Positions 8,347 to 17,236 are shown, counted from the stretch's first letter. The stretch is 40,395 nt of DNA from Verrucomicrobiota bacterium (GCA_016235545.1 JACRKB010000065.1:1-40395); one strand, 5' to 3'. Made by a program: numbers and translations. Notes: generated by a model not told the origin, from the sequence alone.

Positions 8347-9000
8347 ATGAATCCCGCCCTCACCGACCTCCTCGCCGTCATGGCCCGGCTCCGCTCGCCC
8401 GAGGGCTGCCCGTGGGACCGCGAGCAGGACCACATGACTCTCCGCACCCACGCCGTCGAGGAGGTTTATGAGCTGATGGACGCCATCGAGGCCGGGGACG
8501 ACCACGAGATGGCGGAGGAGCTTGGCGACCTTTTGCTGCAAGTCGTCTTCCACTGCCAGCTCGCACACGAGCGCGGCGCGTTCGACTTCGAGGCCGTGGC
8601 CCGCCGCATCACCGACAAGCTCATCCGCCGCCACCCGCACGTCTTCGGCGATGTGAAGGTCAAGGACGTGGACGAAGTCTGGGCGAACTGGGAGACAATC
8701 AAGCGGGCCGAAAAGCACGGCACGAAGCACGCGCGCCCCTCCGCTCTGGATGGCATCCCGAAACATCTCCCCGCCCTGGCCCGTGCGGAGAAGCTGGTGA
8801 AGAAAGCGCGGAAGGCCTCCTTGCTGGACCCGATCCCGGCTCCCCTCAAGATCACGCGAAAACAAGTCGCCCTGGCCCTCTTCGTCGCGGCGCAATACGC
8901 GCAGACCAAGGGCTGGTCCGCCGAGGAACTCTTGCGCACGGAAGTCAAACGCCAGGAACGCAATCTCAGGAAGACCGAGGCGAAAGCGCGGGGAAAGTGA
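8347..9000 (+). CDS. mazG: Nucleoside triphosphate pyrophosphohydrolase MazG
   Basis: A 217-residue NTP pyrophosphatase that removes non-canonical or excess nucleoside triphosphates. The MazG signature is clear at the N terminus: SPEGCPWDREQDH near residues 16-28, the metal-binding EEVYELMDAIEAGD helix near 38-51 and EELGDLLLQVVFH near 58-70. A basic segment with HPHVFGDV and VWANWE follows, also typical. The protein is shorter than E. coli MazG (about 263), with the second helical module reduced; the C terminus is very basic. The ATG at 8347 fixes the frame; it is preceded immediately by a 7-bp tandem array rather than a recognisable ribosome-binding site. It converges with secA. Confidence 0.92.
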   Translation: MNPALTDLLAVMARLRSPEGCPWDREQDHMTLRTHAVEEVYELMDAIEAGDDHEMAEELGDLLLQVVFHCQLAHERGAFDFEAVARRITDKLIRRHPHVFGDVKVKDVDEVWANWETIKRAEKHGTKHARPSALDGIPKHLPALARAEKLVKKARKASLLDPIPAPLKITRKQVALALFVAAQYAQTKGWSAEELLRTEVKRQERNLRKTEAKARGK

Positions 9001-9023
9001 TTGATCCTCAAATCCTGATTCAC

Positions 9024-9043
9024 GCCCGGTGGCCGGGCCTCTT
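9024..9043 (+). terminator. Hairpin between convergent mazG and secA
   Basis: GCCCGG (9024-9029) and CCGGGC (9033-9038) form a 6-bp GC stem with a three-base loop, followed by CTCTTT on the plus strand. It lies in the 43-bp gap between two convergent stop codons and could end transcription of mazG; on the minus strand no T-rich tail follows. Confidence 0.55.
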
Positions 9044-12000
9044 TCACCGCCCGCAGCACTGCTTGTATTTCTTCCCGCTGCCGCAGGGGCATGGGTCGTT
9101 GCGGCCCACTTTCGGGCCGGTGCGGATGGGCTTGGCCGTGGACATCGCGGCGGCGGCTTCGCTGACCATGTCGCTGGCCTTGCCTTTCACGGGCGGCTCC
9201 GCGCCACCGTAGGGCGCGCTGTCGGAGTGCGTGGCGATGGCGGGGAGGTTCTTCAGGAAGTTCTCGAAGGCCATCATCGAGGACGCGCTGCGGAAGATGT
9301 TGTGGCAGATCTCGGTCTTGATGTTGACCATCAGCGCGTCGAAGAGGGAGAACGCCTCCGCCTTGTATTCGATGAGCGGGTCGCGCTGGCCGTAGGCGCG
9401 CAGGCCGATGCTCGTGCGCAGGGAGTCCATGTTGTAGAGGTGCTCCTGCCAGAGCTTGTCAATCGCGCTCAGGACGATGTAGCGCTCGACGTTCTTGAGG
9501 GCTTCGGCGTCCTCGAACTGAATCTTCAGGTCGTAGGAGTCGCGCACGGCCTTGGCGATGTGGTGGCAGACGGCGAACTGCGCGGCGCTCAGGCCATCGA
9601 AGGTGGAGCCGGGCACGGGGGCCTCGCCGCCGCCCTCGGCGACTTTGAGAATCTTCTCCTCCGGCATGCCGATGGGGAAGTTGAGGTTCACCCAGTCGGC
9701 CAGGCCGCGGATGTTCCACTCGGCAATCTCAGTGTCGGCGGCGGTGAACTCGTCCACTTTCGCGAGGACGACTTCCTCCATGATGTCCATGAGGCGGTCG
9801 CGCACGTCGTCGCCCCGGATGATTTCGTTGCGGAAACCGTAAACGATCTCGCGCTGCTTGGTCATCACGTCGTCGGATTCGAGCGTGCGTTTGCGGGCCT
9901 GGAAGTTGTGCTGCTCGACGCGCTTCTGCGCGGTCTGGATGGAGCGGTTCAGGAGCGGGTGCTCCAGCTCCTGGCCTTCCTCAAGGCCGACGCGCTCCAT
10001 GACCTTCACAATCTTGTCGGAGCCGAAGAGGCGCATGAGGTCGTCCTCGAGCGCGATGAAGAAGTGCGAGGAGCCGGGGTCGCCCTGGCGCGCGCAACGG
10101 CCGCGCAACTGCCGGTCAATGCGCCGGGCCTCGTGACGCTCGGTGGCGAGGACGTGCAGGCCGCCGGCATCAGCGACGCCGGGGCCGAGTTTGATGTCGG
10201 TGCCGCGGCCGGCCATGTTCGTGGCGATGGTGATGGAACCCTTTTGCCCGGCGCGCGCGACGATTTCGGCCTCCTGCTGGTGGAATTTGGCGTTGAGGAC
10301 GGAGTGGATGAGGCCGGCGCGCTTGAGGATGCGGGAAAGGATTTCGCTGCTCTCGACGGCCACGGTGCCGACGAGGATGGGGCGGCCCAGCGCGTGGACG
10401 GTCTGGATTTCCTTGAGCACGGCCTCGAACTTCTCGCGCTTGGTCTTATAGACGGAGTCGTTCTGGTCCTTGCGCGCGATGGGTCGGTTGGTGGGGATAA
10501 CGAGCACGCCGAGCTTGTAGATGTCGAAGAACTCCTGCGCCTCGGTCTCGGCGGTGCCGGTCATGCCCGCGAGCTTGTGGTAGAGGCGGAAGTAATTCTG
10601 AATCGTGATGGTCGCGTAGGTCTGCGTCTCCTCCTCGATGATGGCGTTCTCCTTCGCCTCGACCGCCTGATGCAGGCCATCGCTCCACCGGCGGCCCGTC
10701 ATGAGGCGGCCGGTGTTCTCGTCCACGATGATGACCTTGTTTTCCTGCACGACGTATTGCACGTCCTTCTCGTAAAGGCAGTAGGCCTTGAGGAGCTGGG
10801 AGATGACGTGGATGCGCTCGGCCTTTGACTCGAAGTCGGCTTGGACCCCTTGCTTCGCTTCGAGGCGCTTGTGGGCGTCCAAGTTCGCACCCGGGCCGTT
10901 GTCAATCTCGTGAAACGCCGTGATGATGTCCGGCAGCATGAAAGCGTCCGGGTCGTTCGGGGAAAGATGCTTGCGGCCCTTCTCGGTGAGGTCGGCCTCG
11001 TGGCTCTTCTCTTCCATCGCGAAGAACAGCTCTTCCTTCTGCGCGTAAAGGTCTTTCTTCGACTGGTCGAGGTGGAGGTCCAGCTCGGCCTTGTTCATCA
11101 GCTTGATGTGCTCCGGCTCTTCGAGCAGCCGGGCTAAGCCGGCGGAGCGGGGCTGACCGAGCTTCACGCGATAGAGCAACAGGCCGGCTTCCTTCTCCAG
11201 CGCCTCGGCTCCCTGCGGCTGCGAGCCGTCGGTGGGATGAAGCTTCTTCAAGTGCTCCTCTGCCTCGCGCAGGTAGCGGTCGCAAAGCTGGTGCTGAGTG
11301 CGAACAAGCCCTTCGATGCTCGGCTTGTATTGCATGTAGACCTGGCTGTCCCGCGCCACGACTGCCGGGCCGCTGATGATGAGCGGCGTGCGCGCCTCAT
11401 CAATCAGGATGCTGTCCACCTCGTCCACGATGGCGAAGTAGTGGCCGCGCTGGACCTGGTCGGCGGCGGTCGTCGCCATGCCGTTGTCGCGCAGGTAATC
11501 GAAGCCGAACTCGGCGTTGGAGCCGTAGGTGATGTCGCAGGCGTATTGCGCGCGACGGACTGCAGGGGGCTGGTCGTGCAGGATGCAACCGACCGTGAGG
11601 CCGAGATATTTATAGACCGCGCCCATCCATTCGCTGTCACGCGCGGCGAGGTAGTCGTTGACCGTGACGACATGGACGCCGCGGCCAGTGAGGGCGTTGA
11701 GGTAGGTCGGCAGCGTGGCGACGAGCGTCTTGCCCTCGCCGGTGGCCATTTCGGAGATCATGCCCTTGTGCAGGGCCATGCCGCCGATGAGCTGCACGTC
11801 GAACGGCACCATCTCCCAGCGCAGCGGATGCTCGCGCACCATCACGTCCGAGCCGCACATCCGGCGGCAGGCGTTCTTCACGGCCGCGAATGCCTCGGGC
11901 AGGATGGCCTCCAACTCGCGTGCCAGCTCGGCGTCGTCCTGGATGGCAGAGAGCTTGGTCTTCCACGCGACGGTCTTGTCGCGAAGGGCTTGCTCCGGCT

Positions 12001-12112
12001 GCGACTGAAAGGCTGCCTCCATCTCGTTGATTTGCTTCACGAGCGGCCACAGGCGCTTCAAATCGCGGGCATTCCGCGAGCCAAAAAGTTTTCTAAAAAG
12101 GTCTCCGAGCAT
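9044..12112 (-). CDS. secA: Preprotein translocase ATPase SecA
   Basis: The motor that drives unfolded preproteins through SecYEG at the inner membrane. The ATG at 12112 gives 1022 residues and the expected N terminus (MLGDLFRKLFGSRN); the open frame extends 73 codons further upstream but that part lies in repeat DNA and is not SecA-like. Visible motifs: Walker A in MATGEGKT near 122-129, DEVDSILIDEARTPLIISGP (DEAD-like box region), the TGTAETE and MAGRGTDI motifs of the second nucleotide-binding fold, and a C-terminal zinc-binding SEC-C segment NDPCPCGSGKKYKQCC. An expanded, acidic and Lys-rich region follows the DEAD box, as seen in SecA of Bacteroidota and PVC bacteria, which explains a length above the E. 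coli 901. It is probably transcribed alone. Confidence 0.97.
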   Translation of the reverse strand: MLGDLFRKLFGSRNARDLKRLWPLVKQINEMEAAFQSQPEQALRDKTVAWKTKLSAIQDDAELARELEAILPEAFAAVKNACRRMCGSDVMVREHPLRWEMVPFDVQLIGGMALHKGMISEMATGEGKTLVATLPTYLNALTGRGVHVVTVNDYLAARDSEWMGAVYKYLGLTVGCILHDQPPAVRRAQYACDITYGSNAEFGFDYLRDNGMATTAADQVQRGHYFAIVDEVDSILIDEARTPLIISGPAVVARDSQVYMQYKPSIEGLVRTQHQLCDRYLREAEEHLKKLHPTDGSQPQGAEALEKEAGLLLYRVKLGQPRSAGLARLLEEPEHIKLMNKAELDLHLDQSKKDLYAQKEELFFAMEEKSHEADLTEKGRKHLSPNDPDAFMLPDIITAFHEIDNGPGANLDAHKRLEAKQGVQADFESKAERIHVISQLLKAYCLYEKDVQYVVQENKVIIVDENTGRLMTGRRWSDGLHQAVEAKENAIIEEETQTYATITIQNYFRLYHKLAGMTGTAETEAQEFFDIYKLGVLVIPTNRPIARKDQNDSVYKTKREKFEAVLKEIQTVHALGRPILVGTVAVESSEILSRILKRAGLIHSVLNAKFHQQEAEIVARAGQKGSITIATNMAGRGTDIKLGPGVADAGGLHVLATERHEARRIDRQLRGRCARQGDPGSSHFFIALEDDLMRLFGSDKIVKVMERVGLEEGQELEHPLLNRSIQTAQKRVEQHNFQARKRTLESDDVMTKQREIVYGFRNEIIRGDDVRDRLMDIMEEVVLAKVDEFTAADTEIAEWNIRGLADWVNLNFPIGMPEEKILKVAEGGGEAPVPGSTFDGLSAAQFAVCHHIAKAVRDSYDLKIQFEDAEALKNVERYIVLSAIDKLWQEHLYNMDSLRTSIGLRAYGQRDPLIEYKAEAFSLFDALMVNIKTEICHNIFRSASSMMAFENFLKNLPAIATHSDSAPYGGAEPPVKGKASDMVSEAAAAMSTAKPIRTGPKVGRNDPCPCGSGKKYKQCCGR

Positions 12113-12884
12113 ATACGAAAGAGGCGCGACGCTACGGGATGGACGGAAGTGCGTCAAAGGGGAAGAAGGCACCAAGGGCATGAGGCCATGAGGGGCGCGT
12201 CTCAGTTTCTTGCAGACCGGACGCGAGTCGGTGCTTCGGGCTGAAAGCCCGGCATTCGCTAGCCTGGGGTGAAGCCCCAGGTCAACGAGGCCACGAGGAA
12301 GCCGAGCGCTGTAAGCGCGCCACCTTGGCAACCGGGCGGCGGCGTGGCGGGCTTACAGCCCTCGGCACGGCCTGTCGGGGCCACCTGGGGCTGCGTTCAC
12401 TACGTTCACTCCACCCCAGGCTATCGAATGACGGGCTTTCAGCCCTGCCGACCCGGGTTGCAAGAAACCGAGATGCGCCCGCACAACACCCCTCACCCCA
12501 TCCCCTGCCCGGCCTGCGGCCACCTTCCTCCTCCGAGGAAGGAAGGCGCGTGTCGTGGCATCCTGTTTGCATTCCACCGACTGGCATTGGGAATAGGTAT
12601 CACTTCGAGAAGCAGGACGCCTCGGCCATCGCCGCCGGTCGGAAACAGTTTGAACTCATTGAAAGAGGACACTGCCACGGCACGCGGTCCGTTCCGTTGC
12701 GAAGAGCGCCGCCTCAGTTGCCAAGTCGGACAGTTCCGTGGCCCGGCCAGTCCGCCGAATCACGCTGCTCTGGTGGTCGGCATTCCGATGAGGGAGGACA
12801 TTTCACCGCTGCCCATTTCGTCTCGGAGTCCGGGTTGAACAGGGCGTGATTCACCGCGCTCTGCATGAAATGGGTGTTTGGAGG
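12113..12884. other. 772-bp non-coding stretch: repeats, no credible gene
   Basis: Besides the nested inverted repeat at 12193-12480 it holds a perfect hairpin at 12523-12542 (CCTTCCTC and GAGGAAGG around a four-base loop) whose sequence recurs inverted near 15970. The last 320 bases up to the tRNA show only short frames in several phases, none recognisable. The secA promoter should lie in the first part of this stretch, but I cannot pick boxes with confidence. Confidence 0.6.
12193..12480. repeat. 288-bp nested inverted repeat upstream of secA
   Basis: Three nested sets of arms are visible: outer 12193-12220 with 12454-12480 (around TTTCTTGC); middle 12234-12282 with 12383-12448 (each with its own GCCTGGGG palindrome and a CGGGCTGAAAGCCCG palindrome); inner 12301-12322 with 12345-12366 (20 of 22 bases complementary). 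The right middle arm has an extra small palindrome, GCGTTCACTACGTTCACT. No protein is credible here. A fragment of the outer arm recurs near 27868-27891. Confidence 0.85.
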
Positions 12885-12961
12885 TGGTGCGCGAGGCGGG
12901 GGTCGAACCCACAACCTTCGGCTTCGGAGACCGACGCTCTAGCCAATTGAGCTACTCGCGC
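12885..12961 (-). tRNA. tRNA-Arg (anticodon CCG)
   Basis: Read on the minus strand, all arms pair: acceptor GCGCGAG with CTCGCGC, D stem GCTC with GAGC, anticodon stem TCGGT with GCCGA around loop CTCCGAA (anticodon CCG), and T stem GTGGG with CCCGC around TTCGACC. Discriminator A is followed by an encoded CCA. Length is 77 including CCA. It decodes CGG arginine codons. Confidence 0.95.
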
Positions 12962-12965
12962 AACC

Positions 12966-12988
12966 CGGAGCGGATAACGGGAATCGAA
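12966..12988 (-). pseudogene. Possible tRNA 3'-end remnant (glycine-like)
   Basis: On the minus strand this stretch reads GTTCGATTCCCGTTATCCGC followed by TCC, which looks like the T loop, 3' T-stem strand and 3' acceptor strand of a tRNA-Gly ending TCC(A). No matching 5' half or anticodon arm exists in the preceding 80 bases, and the five bases before the T loop do not pair with the T-stem strand. It lies directly upstream of tRNA-Arg and may be a scar of site-specific integration or a decayed tRNA. Confidence 0.4.
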
Positions 12989-13082
12989 CTTCCCACCGCT
13001 GCTGTGAGGCTACTTGGTCGCAAGAAATCCACCACACTTTTCGATGGTTCAACGCGGCCAGCCGGCGGGGCTCGGCGGAGGC

Positions 13083-15776
13083 TCACCCAGCCGGGGCAGG
13101 CGGCTTGGCAACGGGCGGCGCGCTGTCGGCGTGGCGCGTGAAGAAGGCGAGCCCGAGAAGGATGAGGGCGAGCAGGATGGCCGCCGTGGTCACGTAGAGT
13201 CCGGTGAGGGGCGGCTCGTAGCGGAACTCGATCTCGTGCTTGCCGACGGGCACCTGCACGCCGCGCATGAGGTAGTTGCAGCGCAGCAGTGTCGAGGGCT
13301 GGCCGTCCACGAGGACTTTCCAGTTCGGCGAGTGCTTGTCGTTGAGGAGCAGGACGGAGGGCGAGGCGGCAGCGGCTTCGAGGCGGATGCGCTTGGGCGT
13401 GTAGCTGAGGAATTTCACGTCGCCCATGTTTGTGCCGGGCGTTGTGGCGGGCGGAAGTGGCGCGGAGACGATGACGGATTGGTGTGGGTTGAAGGTGGCG
13501 TTGGTGAGGAGGCTGAGGACTTCAGCGTCGTTGGTCGTGGAGAGCCAGTTGTTGAAGAGCTTGGCGCGGGGCAGCGCGCCGGTGAACTCGATCATCGCGA
13601 ACTGCCCAGTGGCGTTGGTGGCGACAGTGATCTGGTCCAGCCCGGTGGGGTTGCGGATGCCGGGCTTGGGAACGATGTCGAAGGGTGTGTGGATGCGGAA
13701 GCGGCTCCGGCCCGGGTCGAGCTGCGCTGCGATGGAGTTGATGAAGTTGGTGTTGTTCACGCCGAAGATGAAGCGGGTGTTCGTGAGTTCCCAGAGGCGG
13801 GCCACGTTGTTTCCCCGGCCCATCAGGACTTCTCGATAGGCTATGTTCTCGACCGACGGACGTGGCTCCTGCGTGATGTCGAGGGTCTGAATGTCGTTGT
13901 AAGGGAAGACATGCTGTGTCCACTCCGACCCATAGAGCTGCTGGAAGACGGAGAACTCCTTACCTATCTGGAACGGCAAGGATTGCACGCGCCCCTCATA
14001 CCGCGATTGCTTGAGCAGTTCGATGATGGGGTTGCCGAGGTATTTCTCCGGGTAGTTCCAATGGACAATCCACGGCGCGTTCGCGCGCGCGAGATCCACC
14101 GCAAGCAGCAGGCCCAGCGTCACTCCCGCCCACCTCGCCCGGCTGCCGGACCAGTAGCCGCGCAACGCCACCACCACTGCCCCGGCGGAAAGCGCGAGGA
14201 AGAACACAAAAATGCCGACCTCACCGATGCTGTAGGAGGCAATGCCCTTGGCCATGTCTTCGCTGAAAGCCACGGAGACAAGGTGCTTCTCCAATTCCTT
14301 CCGCGCGGAACTGTAGAGCAGCAGCCCCAGAAGGCTCCCGACGAGGACCAGCCCGGTGACGAGCGTCCACGCCCGCTCGAAGCCGCGCACCGTGTCCCAC
14401 CAGTTCTTCACCTGCTCGGCGAGCGGACTCTGAGCCGTGGCCACAGGCCTGATGAACTGCCGCGCCAGCGCGTGCAAGCCGTAGCCAAAGAGCACCAGCA
14501 ACGCGAGGTGGAAGGGGTGCATGAACTTCACCGGGTTGCGGATGGTCGAGGCGTAGGGCAGCGAATAGAAGAACTGGTAAAACGGCGCGTGCTTTCCGAA
14601 CGCAAGAAACAGGCAAAGCAACGCCATGCCGGCCCAGAACCACACCAACCGCCGCTCCACAGCCGTGAACGCCCCCTGCTTGCGGCACGCCTGGGCACAG
14701 GCCCACACGGCGAGGAGCACCACGAGCACCCCGCCGTATTCACCGGAGCCGGAGTGGCGGTGGAGTTGTGGGTTTGCAAGCGCGGCCCTGGCCTCCGCGT
14801 TGCCCTGCTCAGCGGCGGCTTTGATTGCGCTGAAGCCCGGGTTCTGTCCCACCGTTCCCCAGTAAGCGTTGGCTTCCGGGACGTGCATGCGATAGCCAAA
14901 CAAGCCAGGAATCAACACCCGCAGGGTCTCCATCTTGGGCAGGCTCCACATCGTCGCCTCCGCGAAGCGCCGATCCTTCGATTCCTTGTCCTGCCCCATG
15001 CCCACGACACCCGTGACCTGCGTGCTGATGAGCGTGCCCAGCGAGTATGTTGCGATGAACCCGGCGCACGCCGCGACCAGCGCGACGCGACCCACGCCCT
15101 GTGCCAGCAAGCTTGCGGGCGTGCCCTGCCCAGCCGCCCACGCCAAATACACGGCGAACATTCCCACCACGAGGCTGAAGATCGCCCCCGTGTCGAAGCC
15201 CTCCATCACGCCGACACCCGTGGCGAAGCCAGCCAGCATCGTGAACACAAGTGTCCGCCGGCGCGTCGCCGCCATCAGCGCCGCCAGAGCGAGGAACACC
15301 GCCGCCGTCCCCATCACCCACATGGACAAGCCCCACGCGGCAACGGAGAAACGATCCCCGTTCAACGCCGCAGCGATGCCACCGACCGTGCAGACCCACG
15401 GAGCGAAGCCGCACTGCCTGAAAAACACCCACGCCGCGCAGCCCAGCAGGAAGAGCGACAGCGGCGCAAACAACTTGGCCATGATCAACGGCCCCAGCAC
15501 CGTCGCCACCAAGTTCGACGGAGTGGGCGCGGAAGCCACGCTTTCGCCACCCACCCAGTTCAGGTCATTCCAGACTCCAAACAAGCCGCCCGGCAGCCGG
15601 CCACAAGCGGCGCTGTTCGCACCGAGCGGGCCGTCATTGGAAAAGACGATGTATTCCGGCAGGAAACTCTTTGCGAACAGCAGCGCCAGCACGGCAGTCA
15701 TCGCGGCGAGCAAGGCCAGGAATGCCGCGCGCCCGTTCGGGACCGGCGGGGCTTCGGGAGGAGTCGAGTTCGCCAT
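13083..15776 (-). CDS. YfhO-family polytopic membrane protein (GT-C-like fold)
   Basis: An 897-residue protein from the ATG at 15776 (a GTG six codons upstream is an alternative). The first 540 or so residues contain roughly a dozen hydrophobic helices separated by loops, with an N-terminal luminal loop SNDGPLGANSAACG, as in GT-C type lipid-linked sugar transferases. The C-terminal 350 residues are mostly periplasmic and end with the YfhO hallmark: SPNWKVLVDGQP, NYLMRGVQVPVGKHEIEF and YEPP, followed by one last membrane helix. YfhO relatives are linked to glycosylation of envelope polymers such as lipoteichoic acid in Firmicutes; the substrate here is unknown. The gene stands alone between tRNA-Arg and the flagellar cluster on the same strand, with a 336-bp gap before it. 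Confidence 0.8.
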   Translation of the reverse strand: MANSTPPEAPPVPNGRAAFLALLAAMTAVLALLFAKSFLPEYIVFSNDGPLGANSAACGRLPGGLFGVWNDLNWVGGESVASAPTPSNLVATVLGPLIMAKLFAPLSLFLLGCAAWVFFRQCGFAPWVCTVGGIAAALNGDRFSVAAWGLSMWVMGTAAVFLALAALMAATRRRTLVFTMLAGFATGVGVMEGFDTGAIFSLVVGMFAVYLAWAAGQGTPASLLAQGVGRVALVAACAGFIATYSLGTLISTQVTGVVGMGQDKESKDRRFAEATMWSLPKMETLRVLIPGLFGYRMHVPEANAYWGTVGQNPGFSAIKAAAEQGNAEARAALANPQLHRHSGSGEYGGVLVVLLAVWACAQACRKQGAFTAVERRLVWFWAGMALLCLFLAFGKHAPFYQFFYSLPYASTIRNPVKFMHPFHLALLVLFGYGLHALARQFIRPVATAQSPLAEQVKNWWDTVRGFERAWTLVTGLVLVGSLLGLLLYSSARKELEKHLVSVAFSEDMAKGIASYSIGEVGIFVFFLALSAGAVVVALRGYWSGSRARWAGVTLGLLLAVDLARANAPWIVHWNYPEKYLGNPIIELLKQSRYEGRVQSLPFQIGKEFSVFQQLYGSEWTQHVFPYNDIQTLDITQEPRPSVENIAYREVLMGRGNNVARLWELTNTRFIFGVNNTNFINSIAAQLDPGRSRFRIHTPFDIVPKPGIRNPTGLDQITVATNATGQFAMIEFTGALPRAKLFNNWLSTTNDAEVLSLLTNATFNPHQSVIVSAPLPPATTPGTNMGDVKFLSYTPKRIRLEAAAASPSVLLLNDKHSPNWKVLVDGQPSTLLRCNYLMRGVQVPVGKHEIEFRYEPPLTGLYVTTAAILLALILLGLAFFTRHADSAPPVAKPPAPAG

Positions 15777-16112
15777 AAAAAGCGCGGCGGGCACTGCGCC
15801 CGCCGACGCGCGACGTTAGCGGAACCGACTTCCGTTCCAAGCGGAAACTCGATCTTCCATGAGCAGAATCCTTGCAGTTGGCTTGAACCACCAAGGCACG
15901 AAAAGCACAAAGTAGAGCCGCAGAGGCGGGGCCGCCCAACAAATCAAGCCGCACCGTTCGGCGCGCATTCTTCCTTCCTCGGAGGAATGGAGTGGGAGCC
16001 AGCGCCGCTGCGGCCCCGAAGCGATTGCACCGGATTTCATTCCGACAAAGCCCGGGAACTTCCAGATTCCATCCTCCATCCCCTTGTCTCTGAACCACCC
16101 CAGCAAGCTCCG
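15777..16112. other. 336-bp non-coding gap with hairpin repeat
   Basis: Between the YfhO-like gene and the end of the flagellar operon. It contains a small palindrome near 15966-15990 (TTCCTTCCTCGGAGGAAT core), the inverted counterpart of the hairpin at 12523-12542, and an AAGGCACGAAAAGCACAAAG stretch. No gene or clear promoter is seen. Confidence 0.55.
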
Positions 16113-16505
16113 TCACGAATAGTTCTGCCAGCCGGTCTCGCGCGGCTGTCCGTAGGCACGGCTGAGTTGGCGAAGGTTTTGCTCGGCCTTGTCCACCCCC
16201 GCTTGCTCGCCCTCCGCGCGGACTCGCTGCTGCGAGAGTTGCTGCGAGTTTTGGCTCTCCAACTCCATCAGCCGTGAAACCACGGTGCGGATGGCAGTCT
16301 CGGCTTCGCACGGGTCGCAGTGCAGTGCGGCCTGCTCCACCTTGAGCGCGTCCGTGGCGGCGACGATGCGTTCCTGCAAGGTGTGCTTTGCGTTCTGACA
16401 GCGCCTGACCTCGGCCCAGTCCGACCGCTGGATGCCCTCGCTCTCGGCGAGGCTCAGCCGCCGCCACTGCTCATAGAGACTGAAGAGATGGTCGCGGGCG
16501 TTCAC
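16113..16505 (-). CDS. Small helical protein downstream of fliS (FliT/FlgN-like candidate)
   Basis: A 130-residue, largely helical and Gln/Glu-rich protein starting with GTG three bases after the fliS stop. It has no signal peptide or membrane segment. The N-terminal helix (NARDHLFSLYEQWRRLSLAESEGIQRSDW) and an alternating heptad pattern at about 70-115 suggest a helical bundle or coiled coil. Flagellar operons usually place the FliD chaperone FliT directly after fliS, and size, composition and position fit such an export chaperone; sequence similarity is too weak for me to name it. It closes the cluster. Confidence 0.65.
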   Translation of the reverse strand: MNARDHLFSLYEQWRRLSLAESEGIQRSDWAEVRRCQNAKHTLQERIVAATDALKVEQAALHCDPCEAETAIRTVVSRLMELESQNSQQLSQQRVRAEGEQAGVDKAEQNLRQLSRAYGQPRETGWQNYS

Positions 16506-16508
16506 GGC

Positions 16509-16946
16509 TCACGCATGGCTGGCGAAGGCGAGTTGCGGGCCGGCCAGCTTCAAGTCCTCACCGCGCCGGCGCAACATCTCAGCCCACGCCTCCCGCAGGA
16601 CTCCCAGCCGCCGCAGCACATCGTTGATGCCGGTTTCGGATTTCTTGAAATTGCTCTCCATCAGCCGGTCGTCCATGTAGTCGTAGAGTCGCTGGAAATT
16701 CGCCGCCACTTCGCCGCCCGCCGCCAGGTTCAAGGAGGAGTTAAGCTCGTGGATGATGGCCTGGGCTCGCTGGATGTTGTTGTTCACCGCGAGATTAAAC
16801 GCCAGCGGGTCCGTTTCCTCGAAGCCCAGCCGGGCACGTTCGAGAAAGCGGATGGCGCCGTCGAAGAGCATCAGCACAAGCTGGCCGGGCGTGGCCGTCT
16901 GGGTGGCGACCTGACGGTAGGAGGACCAGGGATTGGGCAGGCTCAT
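16509..16946 (-). CDS. fliS: Flagellar secretion chaperone FliS
   Basis: A 145-residue cytosolic chaperone that binds the C-terminal end of newly made flagellin and keeps it from polymerising before export. The N-terminal PWSSYRQVATQTATPGQLVLMLFDGAIRFLERA is a textbook FliS signature (Y-x-Q-V, TA-x-P-x-L-I/V-x-M-L-Y/F-D-G), and the later LYDYMDDRLMESNFKKS matches the conserved third helix. It lies 8 bp after flgM-like and 3 bp before the FliT-like gene, so all three are likely on one transcript. Flagellin itself is encoded upstream in the same cluster. Confidence 0.95.
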   Translation of the reverse strand: MSLPNPWSSYRQVATQTATPGQLVLMLFDGAIRFLERARLGFEETDPLAFNLAVNNNIQRAQAIIHELNSSLNLAAGGEVAANFQRLYDYMDDRLMESNFKKSETGINDVLRRLGVLREAWAEMLRRRGEDLKLAGPQLAFASHA

Positions 16947-16954
16947 GGCAAGGC

Positions 16955-17236
16955 TCAGGTGTCTGCAGGTGCGTCTTTGATATTGACCGCGAGCAAGGAG
17001 GCTATGCGCTTGATGGTCTCCGCCGGCGGGTAGCTCACGTTGCCAATCAGCTCGCGCGCACGCTCAACCTCGCCGGGTCGCACGCCCGGCGTGTCCGCCA
17101 GCGAGCGGTTCAGCGCAGTGGCGCGGTCAAACTGTGCCGTGTCCGCACCGTGTCCGCCGGGAACCGGTGGCGAAGCTTTCCAGTAGGCCCGGATTACCGG
17201 CCCGGTGTTGTTGTTCGGACTGACTTGCATACTCAC
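16955..17236 (-). CDS. flgM: FlgM-like anti-sigma-28 factor
   Basis: A 93-residue protein with a disordered, Pro/Gly/Asn-rich N terminus and a helical C-terminal half. The segment LADTPGVRPGEVERARELIG followed by YPPAETIKRIASLL matches the FlgM pattern (PdVR-x-x-x-V-x-x-hK-x-x-I-x-x-G-x-Y plus a helix that occludes sigma-28). FlgM is normally exported through the finished hook to release FliA. Its ATG overlaps the stop of the upstream lipoprotein gene by 4 bases (ATGA), so translation is coupled. No fliA lies in the window, but the flagellin gene has a sigma-28 promoter, which supports this call. Confidence 0.8.
   Translation of the reverse strand: MSMQVSPNNNTGPVIRAYWKASPPVPGGHGADTAQFDRATALNRSLADTPGVRPGEVERARELIGNVSYPPAETIKRIASLLAVNIKDAPADT

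Noticed and set aside
9029-10828. Plus-strand 599-codon frame opposite secA
   Set aside because: Antisense to secA, with no motif and the Val/Leu/Asp-rich look of a reverse-strand shadow.
12966-13040. Complete second tRNA gene upstream of tRNA-Arg
   Set aside because: Only the 3' end fits a tRNA; the T stem does not pair and there is no acceptor 5' strand or anticodon arm.
12200-13080. Integrated phage or genomic island at the tRNA
   Set aside because: No integrase, phage or island genes lie on either side; housekeeping genes resume at once.
13014-16277. Plus-strand open frame of 1087 codons opposite the YfhO-like gene
   Set aside because: It lies antisense to a gene with clear family motifs; its product is Arg/Glu/His-rich low-complexity sequence caused by GC-rich third positions.
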